Source: a candidate division WOR-1 bacterium RIFOXYB2_FULL_46_45 (lineage in GTDB: Bacteria > Margulisbacteria > WOR-1 > XYC2-FULL-46-14). Taken from it: 64,000 nucleotides of DNA. The position numbers were made by a program, and so were the translations under genes. Below the pieces are notes generated by a model that saw only the letters and a program-made list of their open reading frames with translations, ran no database searches and was not told where the DNA came from. Positions 34,825-45,319 of the stretch are shown piece by piece. Each line of letters opens with the position of its first letter. Within the stretch, counting starts at the first letter, position 1. The stretch covers positions 474,109 through 538,108 of the forward strand of contig MEUE01000003.1 of NCBI GenBank assembly GCA_001771585.1. The letters are read 5' to 3'.

Positions 34825-34974
34825 CGAAGAAGTCTCTTGGGGGGAATAGCACTGGCCAGACAGGATTGGTCTTTGGGTTGTCTTCCGCAAGTTTTTGCTC
34901 TTCTAACCCGATAAAACAGATAGAACATCACCAAAACACCAGCCTTTTGTCCGGGGTGCAATTAGGAGGAGAGA

Positions 34975-37900
34975 ATGCCAGGAAGAGTTCCTAAAGCGGA
35001 ATCAGCCGGCCCTATTGATTTTTCTTATCCCTTGCGTGAAGACAAGAACGTAAAAGCAGGGAATAATGCCCTTCAAAAAGATCGGTTTTATGAAGCAATC
35101 GGCAGCTATAACAAAGCCTTATCTCGCGCTAATTCCGACCAAAACAAGGCGGCTATAAACTACAACCTAGCCATCGCCTGGTTTAAGCTGGCACAAGAAC
35201 AAAATGACCCTTCAATTAAAGAGGCCTACCTGCAAAAAGCGCAAAAACATATATTTACCGCGTTTAAACATCATCGCAGTCCCATCCACCCGGATCTCCC
35301 CTATTTGGCAGGGACAATCCATTATTCTTTGGCAGAATTAAATTCAAATGACTCAAGCTGGGTAATGGGAAAACAATATTTGGAAGACGCGAAGAATTTT
35401 TTTGTTTCTGTCCTTCAAAAAACGGCGCTTGACCCAAAACAAAGAGAATTGCATAAGAAAGCCCAATACAATCTTGAATTAACGATAAAAGCTTTGGATG
35501 AATTCCTAAAGAAATATACCAATGGGATTAAAACATCTAAGCATAAAGAAAAACCAAAAACACCGGACGCAAAAAAAGAAACAGTTCACAAGTTTAATAG
35601 AGCGTTATATGAGAAGACCAGAAAAGAACTTGCTAAAACACTCCCAAAGAAACCTCCCAAAGAAGTCGCAAAAGCTGCGGCCAAAGCAATCGAAGATTTG
35701 CCAAGGCCTAAACTTGCCGAAGCCAAACCGACCAGCTTAGGGAATGTTTCCACTGACAGTATTCTTTCTATAGTTGACACTAAAAAACCAGATGAGGGTA
35801 AAAAACTATTTGGCTATATCTCCCCCAACCGCTATGTCCTGTTAAAAAATGGGATTCTTGACCAATTGACCAGGATTGGCGTTACAAAAAGCCCATCTTT
35901 ACCTTTGGATCCGCAAGGTCAGCGCAAAGAATTATCCTTTACAGTGACCCTTTATGCCAATAACGACAAAATTTCCCTGCTCAATCATTTGAATGGAGAA
36001 ATTGACGATATTAAATTTTACGGTCCCGACGGGAAAGAAAATTTCCCGCAATATACTTTAGAGAAAGGCCAATCGCAAGAGACAACAATAGTTCTTCAGG
36101 AAAAATTCAAAGGGACGGTGGTTTATAAAATTTACAAAACCGAACCGGAAAAAAGCGCCGGCGTTGGCAAACAATACGTTCAACCGGCCCCTTTTGCAAT
36201 TGAATATCCTGCCGATCTTGAGGCGGAGCTGCAGAAATTAGACCAGCTGCCAATCGCGCAAAAAGTCGCCGGATTAAAATCCTGGATACAAACCAATTTA
36301 ATATATGACAGGTCTGAAGAGACAAAAACCGCTTATCTTTCTTCTCTTGTTTCTACTCCCCCAGTTAACTTGGCCCTTAAAATAAGAAAAGTTATGTGCG
36401 GGGTGGCCAATACGGTTTTTATTGCCATTTTAAGAAGCAGATATAAAATTCCGGCTCGTTTGGCTAGCGGATTTATGGTTTCAGACGGCAATATCAGAGA
36501 TCCATTCCATGGCTGGGCGGAGGTTTTTTACGATGGTAGGTGGCATACCGAAGACGCGACCCAGCAGGGATATTCCTCAGATTTTCTAGCAGTGGAACAA
36601 AAAAAAGAAAAAAAGAGAGAATATACTGCGGCGGATTATTATAAATTAAGGGCTGAAGTTTACCAGTCTGACACTAGTCCTCCCCGTTTATGGGAGTTTC
36701 AAAGGGTTGCCAATGGATTAGGCAGAAACTATTTAAATGATGCATTTGTTGTATTAAAAGAACAAGAGAGCATTCCCCCTAATTTTATCCTTCTCTTGCA
36801 TACCGCATCAAACAATTCGCAGCTAATTGATTTTTTTAGATATTTAGACAAAAAATACCGGGCAGGAAGGGTTAATTTGAGAATGGTTGTGAATAGCCTA
36901 TCTGATGCCATTGATCGTAAAAGTTATCTTTTTAATCCAAACTTAAACTTAGTAAGAAAATTAATAGCAGGATGGTCTCCTTTAATATTGCAAAACATGG
37001 ATAAACTAAGTCGTTCAGATTTAATTACGGCAGTTGCCTTCTCGCAAGAACCGGCACATGTAAAACCTCTTTGGAATTGGATAGTTAAAAACAAATATTG
37101 GCGTGGCATAGATAATCTTCTTAAATTTAATCCGGCTTATACCGAACAGGCGCTAAACTTTATGCTGGATGTTATGAATGAGGATAATAGTTCCAGCATA
37201 CTAGACAAAATATTTGAGATCAGCGGGCTTCTATATGGAAAACCCGAATACCGGTTTCTGGAAAAAATTGCCCCACAATTTTATAACAAGGCGGCATCCT
37301 GGGCTGAGCAACACGCCCTCCTGGACGTATTATTTTTAGCTCCGCTTGAATTCATTAAGGCAAATGTTGATAATTTGATTAATAATATGAAATCAGTTTC
37401 TGACGGTTTTAAGCATCAAGTTTTTTATAATGTGGCTGGCCTTGAGACACTTCATCCGGGAGTTGAGGGATCTTTTTTAAAATTGGCCTTAATGGCTCAC
37501 GATAAGAGAGTATTAAAAGCACTTGCAAACCTCATAAATAAACATGTAAGGAGGGGATCGTCTCACTTTAGCGCATTTTCTCTTAGCGCTGCCATTAACT
37601 CTTGGGATAATAAAAGATTAACCTTACTCGGGGAAGTGGATGCCAAAGCAGCGTGTATCGTTTTAGAAGAAAGGATTAATAGGCAGTTAGAGCTTAATAA
37701 TTGGAAACTGGACACGGATAAAGAGATTTCCAAAAAATCATTACTGCTTCTTCAAAGACTCTCTCTTAAAGACAAAACCATTTCGCGAAAAGCTGCCTAT
37801 TTTTCCCTTTCCACCATGCAGCAATTATTCTTTCTCGGAATAGAAGTCCAAACAAGTAAGGAAATCGCCAAGAATTTGGCCAAACTGCTTAAAAAATCCG

Positions 37901-38586
37901 GTGCTAAATTGGAAGAGATTATGGCTTTTGTCGATTTTTCTGCCGAGAATTTTACCAAAATGCATATCTCGTCTTCCGAATTCACATTCTGGAGTACCCT
38001 GATATCTCAATTACTTAAAATGCTGCCAAGCGATAAACAATATATTCCAATTAGAAAAATGTGGGATAAACTTAAACAATTCCCAAAAAGATTGCGGGCG
38101 CTTCTGCCGACTATTTCTGGATTAAATTATTCGTACTTTATCCGGGCCGCCAACGGGGAGCCGGAGAGAAAATTTTATGACGAGAAATTAGAATACGAGG
38201 TCAGAAAAGCCTGCAAGGATAATTTTCCGCATTTCAGCCAAGGCGATAAAATGCTGGTAGCATCGAGATTTCTGGCTAAATTAAGTGTTAATACTTCCCG
38301 GGAAGAATTACAAAGACTACCATTGTCTGTCTTCGTGCAAAAATACCAACAAAACAGAGATTCTTTTTATCTTAAAGAGTTAATGGACGGGAAATGGGAA
38401 AAAGCTAAATGCTCCCCAGAAATAATCAAGAATTTAACTTCTTTCGCCTTAAACGGCTTTGCGACGGATGTTGAAAAAAACAATTTCATCAACCGCGTCG
38501 AATCAAAATTCAATATCAAGCTCAAAATCTCAAAGGAAGAGCGTGAAGATATCAGCCATCCAATAGAAGGATTTATATATCCCTAG
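34975..38586 (+). CDS. Large TPR / transglutaminase-like protein with helical C-terminus
   Basis: The 1203-residue protein has no signal peptide. Residues ~15-170 are TPR-like ([21 protein letters not shown]), ~170-260 is a basic Lys/Pro-rich linker, and ~400-545 is a transglutaminase-like domain with the triad C475 ([10 protein letters not shown]), H512 ([16 protein letters not shown]) and D527 (EDATQQGY). The last ~600 residues are helical, HEAT-like and unrecognised. Bacterial transglutaminase-fold proteins are mostly proteases or amidases. AGGAGG precedes the ATG. It lies between the DUF4258 pair and metK and is A/T-richer than its neighbours, suggesting acquisition. The 3' end overlaps metK by 4 bases. 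Confidence 0.78.
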   Translation: MPGRVPKAESAGPIDFSYPLREDKNVKAGNNALQKDRFYEAIGSYNKALSRANSDQNKAAINYNLAIAWFKLAQEQNDPSIKEAYLQKAQKHIFTAFKHHRSPIHPDLPYLAGTIHYSLAELNSNDSSWVMGKQYLEDAKNFFVSVLQKTALDPKQRELHKKAQYNLELTIKALDEFLKKYTNGIKTSKHKEKPKTPDAKKETVHKFNRALYEKTRKELAKTLPKKPPKEVAKAAAKAIEDLPRPKLAEAKPTSLGNVSTDSILSIVDTKKPDEGKKLFGYISPNRYVLLKNGILDQLTRIGVTKSPSLPLDPQGQRKELSFTVTLYANNDKISLLNHLNGEIDDIKFYGPDGKENFPQYTLEKGQSQETTIVLQEKFKGTVVYKIYKTEPEKSAGVGKQYVQPAPFAIEYPADLEAELQKLDQLPIAQKVAGLKSWIQTNLIYDRSEETKTAYLSSLVSTPPVNLALKIRKVMCGVANTVFIAILRSRYKIPARLASGFMVSDGNIRDPFHGWAEVFYDGRWHTEDATQQGYSSDFLAVEQKKEKKREYTAADYYKLRAEVYQSDTSPPRLWEFQRVANGLGRNYLNDAFVVLKEQESIPPNFILLLHTASNNSQLIDFFRYLDKKYRAGRVNLRMVVNSLSDAIDRKSYLFNPNLNLVRKLIAGWSPLILQNMDKLSRSDLITAVAFSQEPAHVKPLWNWIVKNKYWRGIDNLLKFNPAYTEQALNFMLDVMNEDNSSSILDKIFEISGLLYGKPEYRFLEKIAPQFYNKAASWAEQHALLDVLFLAPLEFIKANVDNLINNMKSVSDGFKHQVFYNVAGLETLHPGVEGSFLKLALMAHDKRVLKALANLINKHVRRGSSHFSAFSLSAAINSWDNKRLTLLGEVDAKAACIVLEERINRQLELNNWKLDTDKEISKKSLLLLQRLSLKDKTISRKAAYFSLSTMQQLFFLGIEVQTSKEIAKNLAKLLKKSGAKLEEIMAFVDFSAENFTKMHISSSEFTFWSTLISQLLKMLPSDKQYIPIRKMWDKLKQFPKRLRALLPTISGLNYSYFIRAANGEPERKFYDEKLEYEVRKACKDNFPHFSQGDKMLVASRFLAKLSVNTSREELQRLPLSVFVQKYQQNRDSFYLKELMDGKWEKAKCSPEIIKNLTSFALNGFATDVEKNNFINRVESKFNIKLKISKEEREDISHPIEGFIYP

Positions 38587-39779
38587 CAGCTAACTGCCTT
38601 CTTTAACTTCTCCACCAGATCGGTCTTTTCCCACGGAACATTGAGGTCGTTTCTACCAAAGTGTCCGTAAGCGGCCGTTTGTTTGTAAATCGGGCGACGC
38701 AGATCCAAGTTTTTTAAAATGAACCCGGGCCTGAGATCAAAAACTTTCTGAATCGCGTCGGCAATCTTTTCGTCCGGAATTTTTCCGGTTCCAAAAGTAT
38801 CCACCATCACCGACAGCGGATGCGCAACCCCGATCGCGTAAGCCACCTGGACTTCGCATTTTTTTGCCAGTCCCGCCGCCACCACGTTTTTGGCGACATA
38901 ACGGGCCGCGTAAGAAGCGGAACGATCCACTTTGGTCGGATCTTTTCCCGAAAAAGCGCCGCCGCCGTGGCGGGCATAGCCGCCGTAGGTATCGACAATA
39001 ATTTTGCGGCCGGTAACTCCGGTGTCGCCGTGCGGGCCGCCGATCACAAAACGACCGGTCGGGTTCACATAATACTTGGTATCCTTATCAAGCAGGTTGG
39101 AAGGGATCACAGGAACAACCACTTCGTTGATCATCTCGGAGCGGATCTGTTCGTATTCTATTTCGGGAGCATGCTGGGAAGAGACCAGGACCGAATCAAT
39201 CCTGGCCGGACGGCCGTCAATATATTCAACCGTCACCTGCGATTTTCCGTCCGGACGCAGATATGGAAGCGTTCCGTCTTTTCTGACATCGGCAATCCGT
39301 TTTGCCAGCTTATGCGCCAAAACGATCGGCATCGGCATCAGCTCTTCGGTCTCATCGCAAGCATAACCGAACATCAACCCCTGGTCGCCGGCTCCCAGAT
39401 GGGCCAGATCTTCTTTTATAACTTCGCCGCCACGAATCTCAAGAGCTTTATCGACTCCGCGGGCAATATCTTTCGATTGTTCTTTAACCGAAACGATGAC
39501 ACCGCAGGTTTCATAATCAAAACCCATCTTGGCATCGGTAAAACCGATCTCGCGGACCGTTTCTCTGACGATTTTTGGGATTTCAACATAACAGCCGGTG
39601 GTAACCTCACCCGCCACCACAATCAAACCGGTGGTGACCAGGCATTCAACCGCAACCCGTCCCATCGGATCTTTTTCTATGATCGCGTCCAAGATCGCAT
39701 CCGACATCTGGTCGCACATCTTGTCGGGATGCCCTTCCGTAACCGATTCCGAAGTAAAAAAATGTCTCCCTTTATGCAT
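38583..39779 (-). CDS. metK: S-adenosylmethionine synthase MetK
   Basis: The 398-residue protein is full length, with [17 protein letters not shown], the signature [12 protein letters not shown] and the P-loop-like [17 protein letters not shown]. It makes SAM from methionine and ATP, feeding the several SAM enzymes in this window (RsmA, RsmE, RsmG, LipA, MtaB). Unlike many first genes here it has a conventional leader: TATACT at 39803-39808, then AAGGAGG nine bases before the ATG. It converges with the TPR-transglutaminase gene and diverges from the M15-like gene. Confidence 0.97.
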   Translation of the reverse strand: MHKGRHFFTSESVTEGHPDKMCDQMSDAILDAIIEKDPMGRVAVECLVTTGLIVVAGEVTTGCYVEIPKIVRETVREIGFTDAKMGFDYETCGVIVSVKEQSKDIARGVDKALEIRGGEVIKEDLAHLGAGDQGLMFGYACDETEELMPMPIVLAHKLAKRIADVRKDGTLPYLRPDGKSQVTVEYIDGRPARIDSVLVSSQHAPEIEYEQIRSEMINEVVVPVIPSNLLDKDTKYYVNPTGRFVIGGPHGDTGVTGRKIIVDTYGGYARHGGGAFSGKDPTKVDRSASYAARYVAKNVVAAGLAKKCEVQVAYAIGVAHPLSVMVDTFGTGKIPDEKIADAIQKVFDLRPGFILKNLDLRRPIYKQTAAYGHFGRNDLNVPWEKTDLVEKLKKAVSC

Positions 39780-39818
39780 AAGATTAATCCTCCTTGGCTA
39801 TTAGTATACAATAATGTG

Positions 39819-39827
39819 TGATAAAAT
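39819..39827 (+). promoter_or_regulatory. Extended -10 of the M15-like gene, leaderless type
   Basis: TGA-TAAAAT is followed by six bases and the ATG at 39834, with no Shine-Dalgarno sequence. Confidence 0.5.
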
Positions 39828-39833
39828 ACAAAT

Positions 39834-40262
39834 ATGGGAGACCTTTCGGAACATTTCAGCCATAAAGACTTTATCTGCCGCTGCAACAGCTGCCGCGGAA
39901 AAGAATTCAAGATCCATCTCGGGCTGGTCGGGATATTGGAAGAAATTACCGAACATTTTAAAAAACCGGTAAAAATCGTCGCCGGCTTCTGGTGCGATGA
40001 TTACCACGAAAGCTTGAAAAGGGAAAAAAGGAGCCCTCACAATACCGGCAAAGCGGTGCATATTAGTATGGAAGAGGTTCCTCCGTCCGAAATTTTTAAG
40101 TTCGTCGAAAAGATCCCCGAAGTAAACGGCCTGGGACTTTATCCAAAGGAAGGTTTTGTCCACATCGATACCCGGCCTAAGGAAAAGCGGGCGCTCTGGA
40201 TCAAAGAAGGGAACAACTACTCGGCCCTGACGGAAGAAAAACGAAAATATTACAACCTGTGA
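39834..40262 (+). CDS. Peptidase M15A-like protein with an altered zinc site
   Basis: The 142-residue protein resembles the D-Ala-D-Ala carboxypeptidase/DUF882 fold: LSEHFSHKDFICRCNSCRG at the start, IVAGFWCDDYHESL, SPHNTGKAVHI and GFVHIDTR. The family motif SxHxxGxAxD appears with H69, G72 and A74, but the zinc-binding Asp is replaced by His (H76); the third ligand would be H110. It could still bind metal, or be a non-catalytic binding protein. No signal peptide is present. Its stop overlaps the Xer recombinase start by 4 bases. Confidence 0.75.
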   Translation: MGDLSEHFSHKDFICRCNSCRGKEFKIHLGLVGILEEITEHFKKPVKIVAGFWCDDYHESLKREKRSPHNTGKAVHISMEEVPPSEIFKFVEKIPEVNGLGLYPKEGFVHIDTRPKEKRALWIKEGNNYSALTEEKRKYYNL

Positions 40263-41125
40263 ACAACCCGGCCAAAAAGTTTCTTGACGGACTCGAAAAC
40301 GAAAGGAACTATTCCCCCTACACCATTTTAAATTACCGGATCGACCTTGCCGAGCTTGATAAATTCCTTAAAAACAAAAAAGCCGATTTCGCGAAAGTTG
40401 ACCGCGTACTGGCGCGGGAATTTTTGTATGCCCTGCAAAAAAAATATTCGAGGAGATCGCTCGCGCGCAAAATCTCCGCCTGCCGCTCTTTTTTCCGGTT
40501 CCTTCTTCGCGAAAAATATTTAAACCAAAACCCCTTTGAGCTGGTTAAGACCCCCAAACTGGAACGCCGGCTTCCCAATTTCCTTTACGAAGACGAGATG
40601 AACAAACTGCTGGAAAATATTGTAAATCCAAGGGACAAAGCGATCCTTGAATTGCTCTACAGCTCCGGCATCCGCGTTTCGGAGGTGACGAAGCTGAATC
40701 TATCTGATCTCGACTTGGAAGCGGGCGAGATCCGGGTTTTTGGGAAGGGCTCAAAGGAGCGGATCGTTCTGGTCGGCCGGTTTGCCGTTGCGGCGATCAA
40801 GGATTATATAAAAAACGAACGGCCGAAAGTAAAAAGCCTGGCCCTTTTCTTAAACAAGCGCGGCGGGCGTCTGACACAAAGAAGCATTGAGCGGATGATA
40901 AAATTTCTATCGAAAAAGAGCGGGCTTTTAAAAAAAGTTACACCGCATACGATCCGGCATACTTTCGCGACCCATTTGCTGACGCGGGGAGCGGATTTGA
41001 GGACCGTGCAGGAACTGCTCGGGCACACTTCACTTTCAACCACACAGGTTTATACGCACGTGACCAAAGAAAAGCTAAAATCGGTTTATGATGTGGCGCA
41101 CCCGCGGGCTAAGATGGTAAAATAA
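40259..41125 (+). CDS. Tyrosine recombinase XerC/XerD
   Basis: The 288-residue protein has an N-terminal core-binding SAM-like domain (LENERNYSPYTILNYRIDL) and the catalytic domain with R139 (YSSGIRVSE), K163 (GKGSKER), H230-x-x-R233 (HTIRHTFATHLL), H256 (LLGHTSLSTTQ) and nucleophile Y265. Size and motifs match the Xer proteins that resolve chromosome dimers at dif rather than phage integrases. The start is GTG, overlapping the upstream stop as GTGA. XerC versus XerD cannot be decided; a single Xer may serve here. parA, parB and smc are also in this window. Confidence 0.92.
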   Translation: MNNPAKKFLDGLENERNYSPYTILNYRIDLAELDKFLKNKKADFAKVDRVLAREFLYALQKKYSRRSLARKISACRSFFRFLLREKYLNQNPFELVKTPKLERRLPNFLYEDEMNKLLENIVNPRDKAILELLYSSGIRVSEVTKLNLSDLDLEAGEIRVFGKGSKERIVLVGRFAVAAIKDYIKNERPKVKSLALFLNKRGGRLTQRSIERMIKFLSKKSGLLKKVTPHTIRHTFATHLLTRGADLRTVQELLGHTSLSTTQVYTHVTKEKLKSVYDVAHPRAKMVK

Positions 41126-41133
41126 GCCATCCG

Positions 41134-44100
41134 ATGCCAGCAAAAATTTTTAAAGCTACATTAATATTAACGGCCTGCCTGCTACTCTCCGGTTTCTCGT
41201 TGCCCAACCCGACCGAGGCGCTCCGCGAAAATGTCCGCCAGCAGGCGCTCGCAAGCTTTAGGGGGCTTTTCCACAAGGAAGTTAAGATCGGCTCCGCCGG
41301 CGGAAGGATTTTGGGACAGATCGTTTTGAAAGATGTCGAAATCTCCGAAGATTTTAAGGCAAAAACGGTCAAGATAAACTTCAACCTGGTCAAGTTTATG
41401 CAAAACAAAGGGGATGTCGTCCCCGCCATCACTTCAATTGAAATTGACGGGGGAGAAGTCAGGGCCATCCGCGACAAAAATAACCAAATCAACCTGACCG
41501 CCCTCTTTGTCGACCCGAACGCGAAAAGCAACACCCCGATCGACTTCCCGACCAAAGCGAAAATATACGTTAAAAACTCCAAAGCGGAATATCTTGACCA
41601 GCCGCTCGGCTATAAAAATAAATTTGAGGCCTTAAACGGCACAATTGATTTGAGGCAACCGCCGATTTTGAGGTTTACCGCCAACACGGTGAGCCAGGGG
41701 ATAAAGATAAAAATTAATGGCGAAAGCAACCTGGCAAAACAGGATATTAAGCTTGAGATAAATTCCAATCCGGTCAACCTGACGCTGAACTACGCCGGGA
41801 ATCGGCTCTTAATCTCTTCTTCTTCCGACCTCAACATTAATGCGCCGGGGATAAGCGGCCGCGCCAAATCAATTCTGAATGTTTCCGGGACTATCCAAGA
41901 TTTAAACGGAAAAATAACGACCGTTTTTACCAACGCTTCCGCCCTGGGACAACAGCTTGACCGGGGGGAAGCCGACTTTTCATACAATCGCGGCAAAATA
42001 GTCCTTAAAAAACTGGATTTAAAATCAAAAGACGCTTCCCTTTCCGGACACGGGACCGTTTTGAGCGACATGGAAACTGCCCTTTTTGTGGACGCGAAAG
42101 GAATAGTGCTTTCCGGAGAAAATTTTATCGGAACAACCGGAGCCGTCATCAAGCGTTTTGCGGGGACGCTCTCTTTTAAAGCGGACCATGCATTCCTTTC
42201 TGCCCCGATCAGGAACCTGACCGCCTCCGGCAGGATTGAGATCGAAAACGGCAAAATCGCGGACCAGATCATCGATTCCGCCAGCGGCGAGGTCTCTGTT
42301 TCTAAAGGAAAAATCGATTTTCCTTTTCTTGTCGTAAAACGGAAAAAGTCGGTTTTAACCGTTTCCGGTAAAACCGGGATAAACTATCCGACCGATCTTA
42401 AAATAGCGGCTCACAACCTTGACCTGGAAGACCTAAAAATTCTAAACCTCTTTCTCCCTCCAAGGGAACAAAACTTAACCGGCAGGGCTGATTTTGACCT
42501 TTCAATAAATGGGCTGATTGAAAGCGAGACCGAACTCCTTTCGCTTTCGCCGCTGCTTGATTTAACCTACTCCGGAAAGCTGGCGGTAAGAAACGGCGTC
42601 GTCCACGGGGTAAAAATCGTCTCGGCCGAAGCCGATTTTGATTTCACCAGGCGGTGCCTGGCGATCAGGAACGCCGCGATTGACGGAGTAAATTCAAAAA
42701 TTATCGGCTCGGCCGATTACCGGAATGGAATTTGGAGTACCGCTACCTCCGGATACCTGGATACCGATGATTTTGCCTCCTACCTGAACGAATACGGCAA
42801 TTTTGACGGGACGGGGACCTTCCAGCTGGGGATGGACTCTCGCCCCAACGGAAAATTGTCCATTAATTTTAAGAATGTATTTTTTAATAAAATCGCGCTT
42901 GGCAATGTGAAGGCCGGGATCGAAATCAAAGAAAATCTTTTATCCTTCTACGATCCGCTGGTGATCGAAGCTCCCGCCTCCAAATATGAATTGTCCGGAA
43001 AATTTGATCTTTCCTCACAGAAACCCGACCTGCTCTTTAAAATCAGCAAAACCGAAATAAACGATTTGGCGCGGCTCTCCGCTAAAATCTGGAACATCGT
43101 GAGCCCCCGCGCCCAAAAGGACCTTAAATTCAAAAAAGTGGTTTTTCCCGACCCGGAAGATTATCAGCTCTACCCCGGCTATCTGGAATTGTGGGCAAAA
43201 ATTAAGCCGGAAACAATAAAAGAAGAAGATTTTAGAATCCCGGATATAAAAGGAGAGGTGCAGGCGGAGATAAAAATAACGGAGCGGATCGACTTTTCCG
43301 GAAAAATTATTCGTCCGGTGTACCGGGATTACCAATTTGATTCGCTGGAGCTTGAGGGACAATATCAAAACCAACTGCTCAGTTTTAAAAAGGCCTGGGT
43401 CACCAAAAAGGACGGTTATTTATCGGCCTGGGGGACGCTCAATAATTTGCGTTTTAAGGGGCGGGATCTGCCGGTTGACCTTTTGGGATTGATTCTCGGC
43501 AAAAAAGATTATAAGGGCAAATTTAATTTGGACGGGACCTTTGGCGGGGAACCGGACAATCCCAAGGTTTCTCTCTCTTTGCAGGGACGGGACCTGTCTC
43601 TGGCGGATATAAAATACCGGGAGATTTCGGCCGAAGCCTCCCTGGAAAATAAGGAGCTTATGATCGGTTTTTTTGATTTAAAAACCGAGACCGGAAAGTC
43701 GCATTTGGACGGGACCTTGTCGCTGAAGGACTTTTTGTTTGACTTGAACGTTGAAATAAGCAACGAAGCGCTCGGCCTGATAAATTTATTTAACGACACC
43801 GTGCATTACCGCAAGGGGAAAGCGGACGGAAAAATGCGGATCTCAAACAACACGGCAGAAGGAAGTTTTGAAGTTAAAGACGCGGTCTTTGAAGTTCTAA
43901 AGCCAAGTTCAAAGATTGAAAGAGTGAATCTGGCCCTGTCCGGAGACGGCAATTTGCTCCGCTTAACCAAATTGCAGGGGATCTGGTTCGGCAAAGGGAC
44001 AAAATATTATCCCAACCGCCTCTCACTTGCCGCCAATATCAACCTGGCAAGCCAAACGATCAACGCTTCGCTCTTTGATACCTTGATAACAATGGACCTT

Positions 44101-45300
44101 GAAAACAGCTATGCCGGGAAGGTTTACTGCGAGAAGCTGAAATTAAAAGGCTCTCTGTCAAAACCTCTCCTCTCCGGAAAATTGACCTTTTCCGACGGGA
44201 TCCTTTATCTGCCGGAAGGAGGAAAGTCTTCCCCTCCCCCAGTTTCGGCCGCCTTTGACCTGAACCTTAATTTTTTAAAAAACATGTACGTCACCAGCGG
44301 CAACTTAAATTCGATGGATTTGACCAACCTTTTTATAAACCTGGAAGTCCAGGGAAGGGATCTTGTTTTAAAGGGGGATACCGCCGCCCCAACTCTGGCG
44401 GGAGAAGTTCAACTCAAGCGCGGGGCGGTCACCGTCTTCAACCGCGAGTTTGACCTCCTCTCCGCAACCGACCAGGAAAAGTTTTATCCCTATGACGCCG
44501 AAAAGGTCGGCCAGAACTATGCCCGCTTCTCTCCGGAATACGGAATCTTCCCCTATTTAAATATTACCGGCAAAGTGGTTGTCCTGGAAGATTCCGTTCC
44601 TACCCCCCCCAATTCTTCTCTGCCTGCTATTCCTACAACCGCCCCGGAGTCTACGACTATGCCTTTGGAAAAGAAGGAAATAAACGTAGTCGCTAAAATC
44701 CGGGGAGTCCCAGGAGCTACAGACCTAGTGCGGGGCTTAAAAATCGATTTTGAGGCCTTCACCGAAGATAAAAACACTTCCCCTTCGCAAATGGTCAAAG
44801 CCCCTTATTCAGACAAGGATGTCCGGTTCCTTTTGCTCCCCGATTTCGTCAGATCATTCATTGGGACCTCCAAAGAGAATGTCCAGGGCTCCGATGTGGC
44901 GGCCGACTATCTGGACAGCCGGCTGAAGGTGATGGTCTTCAGAAATTTAGAGAGGCGGCTGGAAGAATCGCTGGGGCTTGAAAGCCTGACCCTGCAATAC
45001 AATTTTGGAAAAGACCTGCGCCGGACCTTTGGATCAACCTCAACCGCAACGACCACCCCCCAGCCGCTTTACGGCATCGGTTTTATCAAGGGATTCTACG
45101 ACCGCCTTTATGTTGACTTAAAATACGCCCAATTCGACCAGAGTATCGCGACCTATAAGAACGCCACTTCATTAAATTATGAGATAACCTATCGGCTCTC
45201 ACCGACTTTCGGTTTGGCTTATTATCAGGAACCGTTAACTTATAGCGGAGTCAATACCAATTATTATAAGTTGACACTCAAAGGAGCGGTGCAATTCTAA
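41134..45300 (+). CDS. TamB-like (DUF490) envelope protein
   Basis: The 1388-residue protein has an N-terminal hydrophobic anchor or signal (ILTACLLLSGFSL) and then almost continuous beta-rich repeats of AsmA/TamB type (DGTGTF, LSGKFDLSSQ, LDGTLSLKDF, GDTAAPTLAGEVQLKRGAVTVFNREFDL) ending in the conserved DUF490-like C-terminus (SLTLQYNFGKDL...LTLKGAVQF). TamB-like proteins span the periplasm as long beta-grooves that carry phospholipids or help insert outer-membrane proteins. The gene is directly upstream of an Omp85 gene, the usual tamA/bamA-tamB neighbourhood. It starts eight bases after the Xer gene. Confidence 0.87.
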   Translation: MPAKIFKATLILTACLLLSGFSLPNPTEALRENVRQQALASFRGLFHKEVKIGSAGGRILGQIVLKDVEISEDFKAKTVKINFNLVKFMQNKGDVVPAITSIEIDGGEVRAIRDKNNQINLTALFVDPNAKSNTPIDFPTKAKIYVKNSKAEYLDQPLGYKNKFEALNGTIDLRQPPILRFTANTVSQGIKIKINGESNLAKQDIKLEINSNPVNLTLNYAGNRLLISSSSDLNINAPGISGRAKSILNVSGTIQDLNGKITTVFTNASALGQQLDRGEADFSYNRGKIVLKKLDLKSKDASLSGHGTVLSDMETALFVDAKGIVLSGENFIGTTGAVIKRFAGTLSFKADHAFLSAPIRNLTASGRIEIENGKIADQIIDSASGEVSVSKGKIDFPFLVVKRKKSVLTVSGKTGINYPTDLKIAAHNLDLEDLKILNLFLPPREQNLTGRADFDLSINGLIESETELLSLSPLLDLTYSGKLAVRNGVVHGVKIVSAEADFDFTRRCLAIRNAAIDGVNSKIIGSADYRNGIWSTATSGYLDTDDFASYLNEYGNFDGTGTFQLGMDSRPNGKLSINFKNVFFNKIALGNVKAGIEIKENLLSFYDPLVIEAPASKYELSGKFDLSSQKPDLLFKISKTEINDLARLSAKIWNIVSPRAQKDLKFKKVVFPDPEDYQLYPGYLELWAKIKPETIKEEDFRIPDIKGEVQAEIKITERIDFSGKIIRPVYRDYQFDSLELEGQYQNQLLSFKKAWVTKKDGYLSAWGTLNNLRFKGRDLPVDLLGLILGKKDYKGKFNLDGTFGGEPDNPKVSLSLQGRDLSLADIKYREISAEASLENKELMIGFFDLKTETGKSHLDGTLSLKDFLFDLNVEISNEALGLINLFNDTVHYRKGKADGKMRISNNTAEGSFEVKDAVFEVLKPSSKIERVNLALSGDGNLLRLTKLQGIWFGKGTKYYPNRLSLAANINLASQTINASLFDTLITMDLENSYAGKVYCEKLKLKGSLSKPLLSGKLTFSDGILYLPEGGKSSPPPVSAAFDLNLNFLKNMYVTSGNLNSMDLTNLFINLEVQGRDLVLKGDTAAPTLAGEVQLKRGAVTVFNREFDLLSATDQEKFYPYDAEKVGQNYARFSPEYGIFPYLNITGKVVVLEDSVPTPPNSSLPAIPTTAPESTTMPLEKKEINVVAKIRGVPGATDLVRGLKIDFEAFTEDKNTSPSQMVKAPYSDKDVRFLLLPDFVRSFIGTSKENVQGSDVAADYLDSRLKVMVFRNLERRLEESLGLESLTLQYNFGKDLRRTFGSTSTATTTPQPLYGIGFIKGFYDRLYVDLKYAQFDQSIATYKNATSLNYEITYRLSPTFGLAYYQEPLTYSGVNTNYYKLTLKGAVQF

Positions 45301-45304
45301 AATG

Positions 45305-45313
45305 TGTTATAAT
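45305..45313 (+). promoter_or_regulatory. Extended -10 of the Omp85 gene, leaderless type
   Basis: TGT-TATAAT ends six bases before the ATG at 45320. This promoter lies just after the TamB-like stop, so the Omp85 gene can be transcribed on its own. Confidence 0.6.
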
Positions 45314-45319
45314 CAAAGC

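Noticed and set aside
38820..39821. A 333-codon plus-strand open frame opposite metK
   Set aside because: metK is unmistakable on the other strand, and the plus-strand frame shows His/Asn/Gly-rich shadow composition without motifs.
43583..43603. Sequence in the TamB-like gene resembling the rsmE palindrome (GGGACGGGACCTGTCTC)
   Set aside because: The symmetry is broken at several bases and the encoded LQGRDLSL recurs naturally in this beta-repeat protein (LEVQGRDLVL), so similarity is probably accidental.
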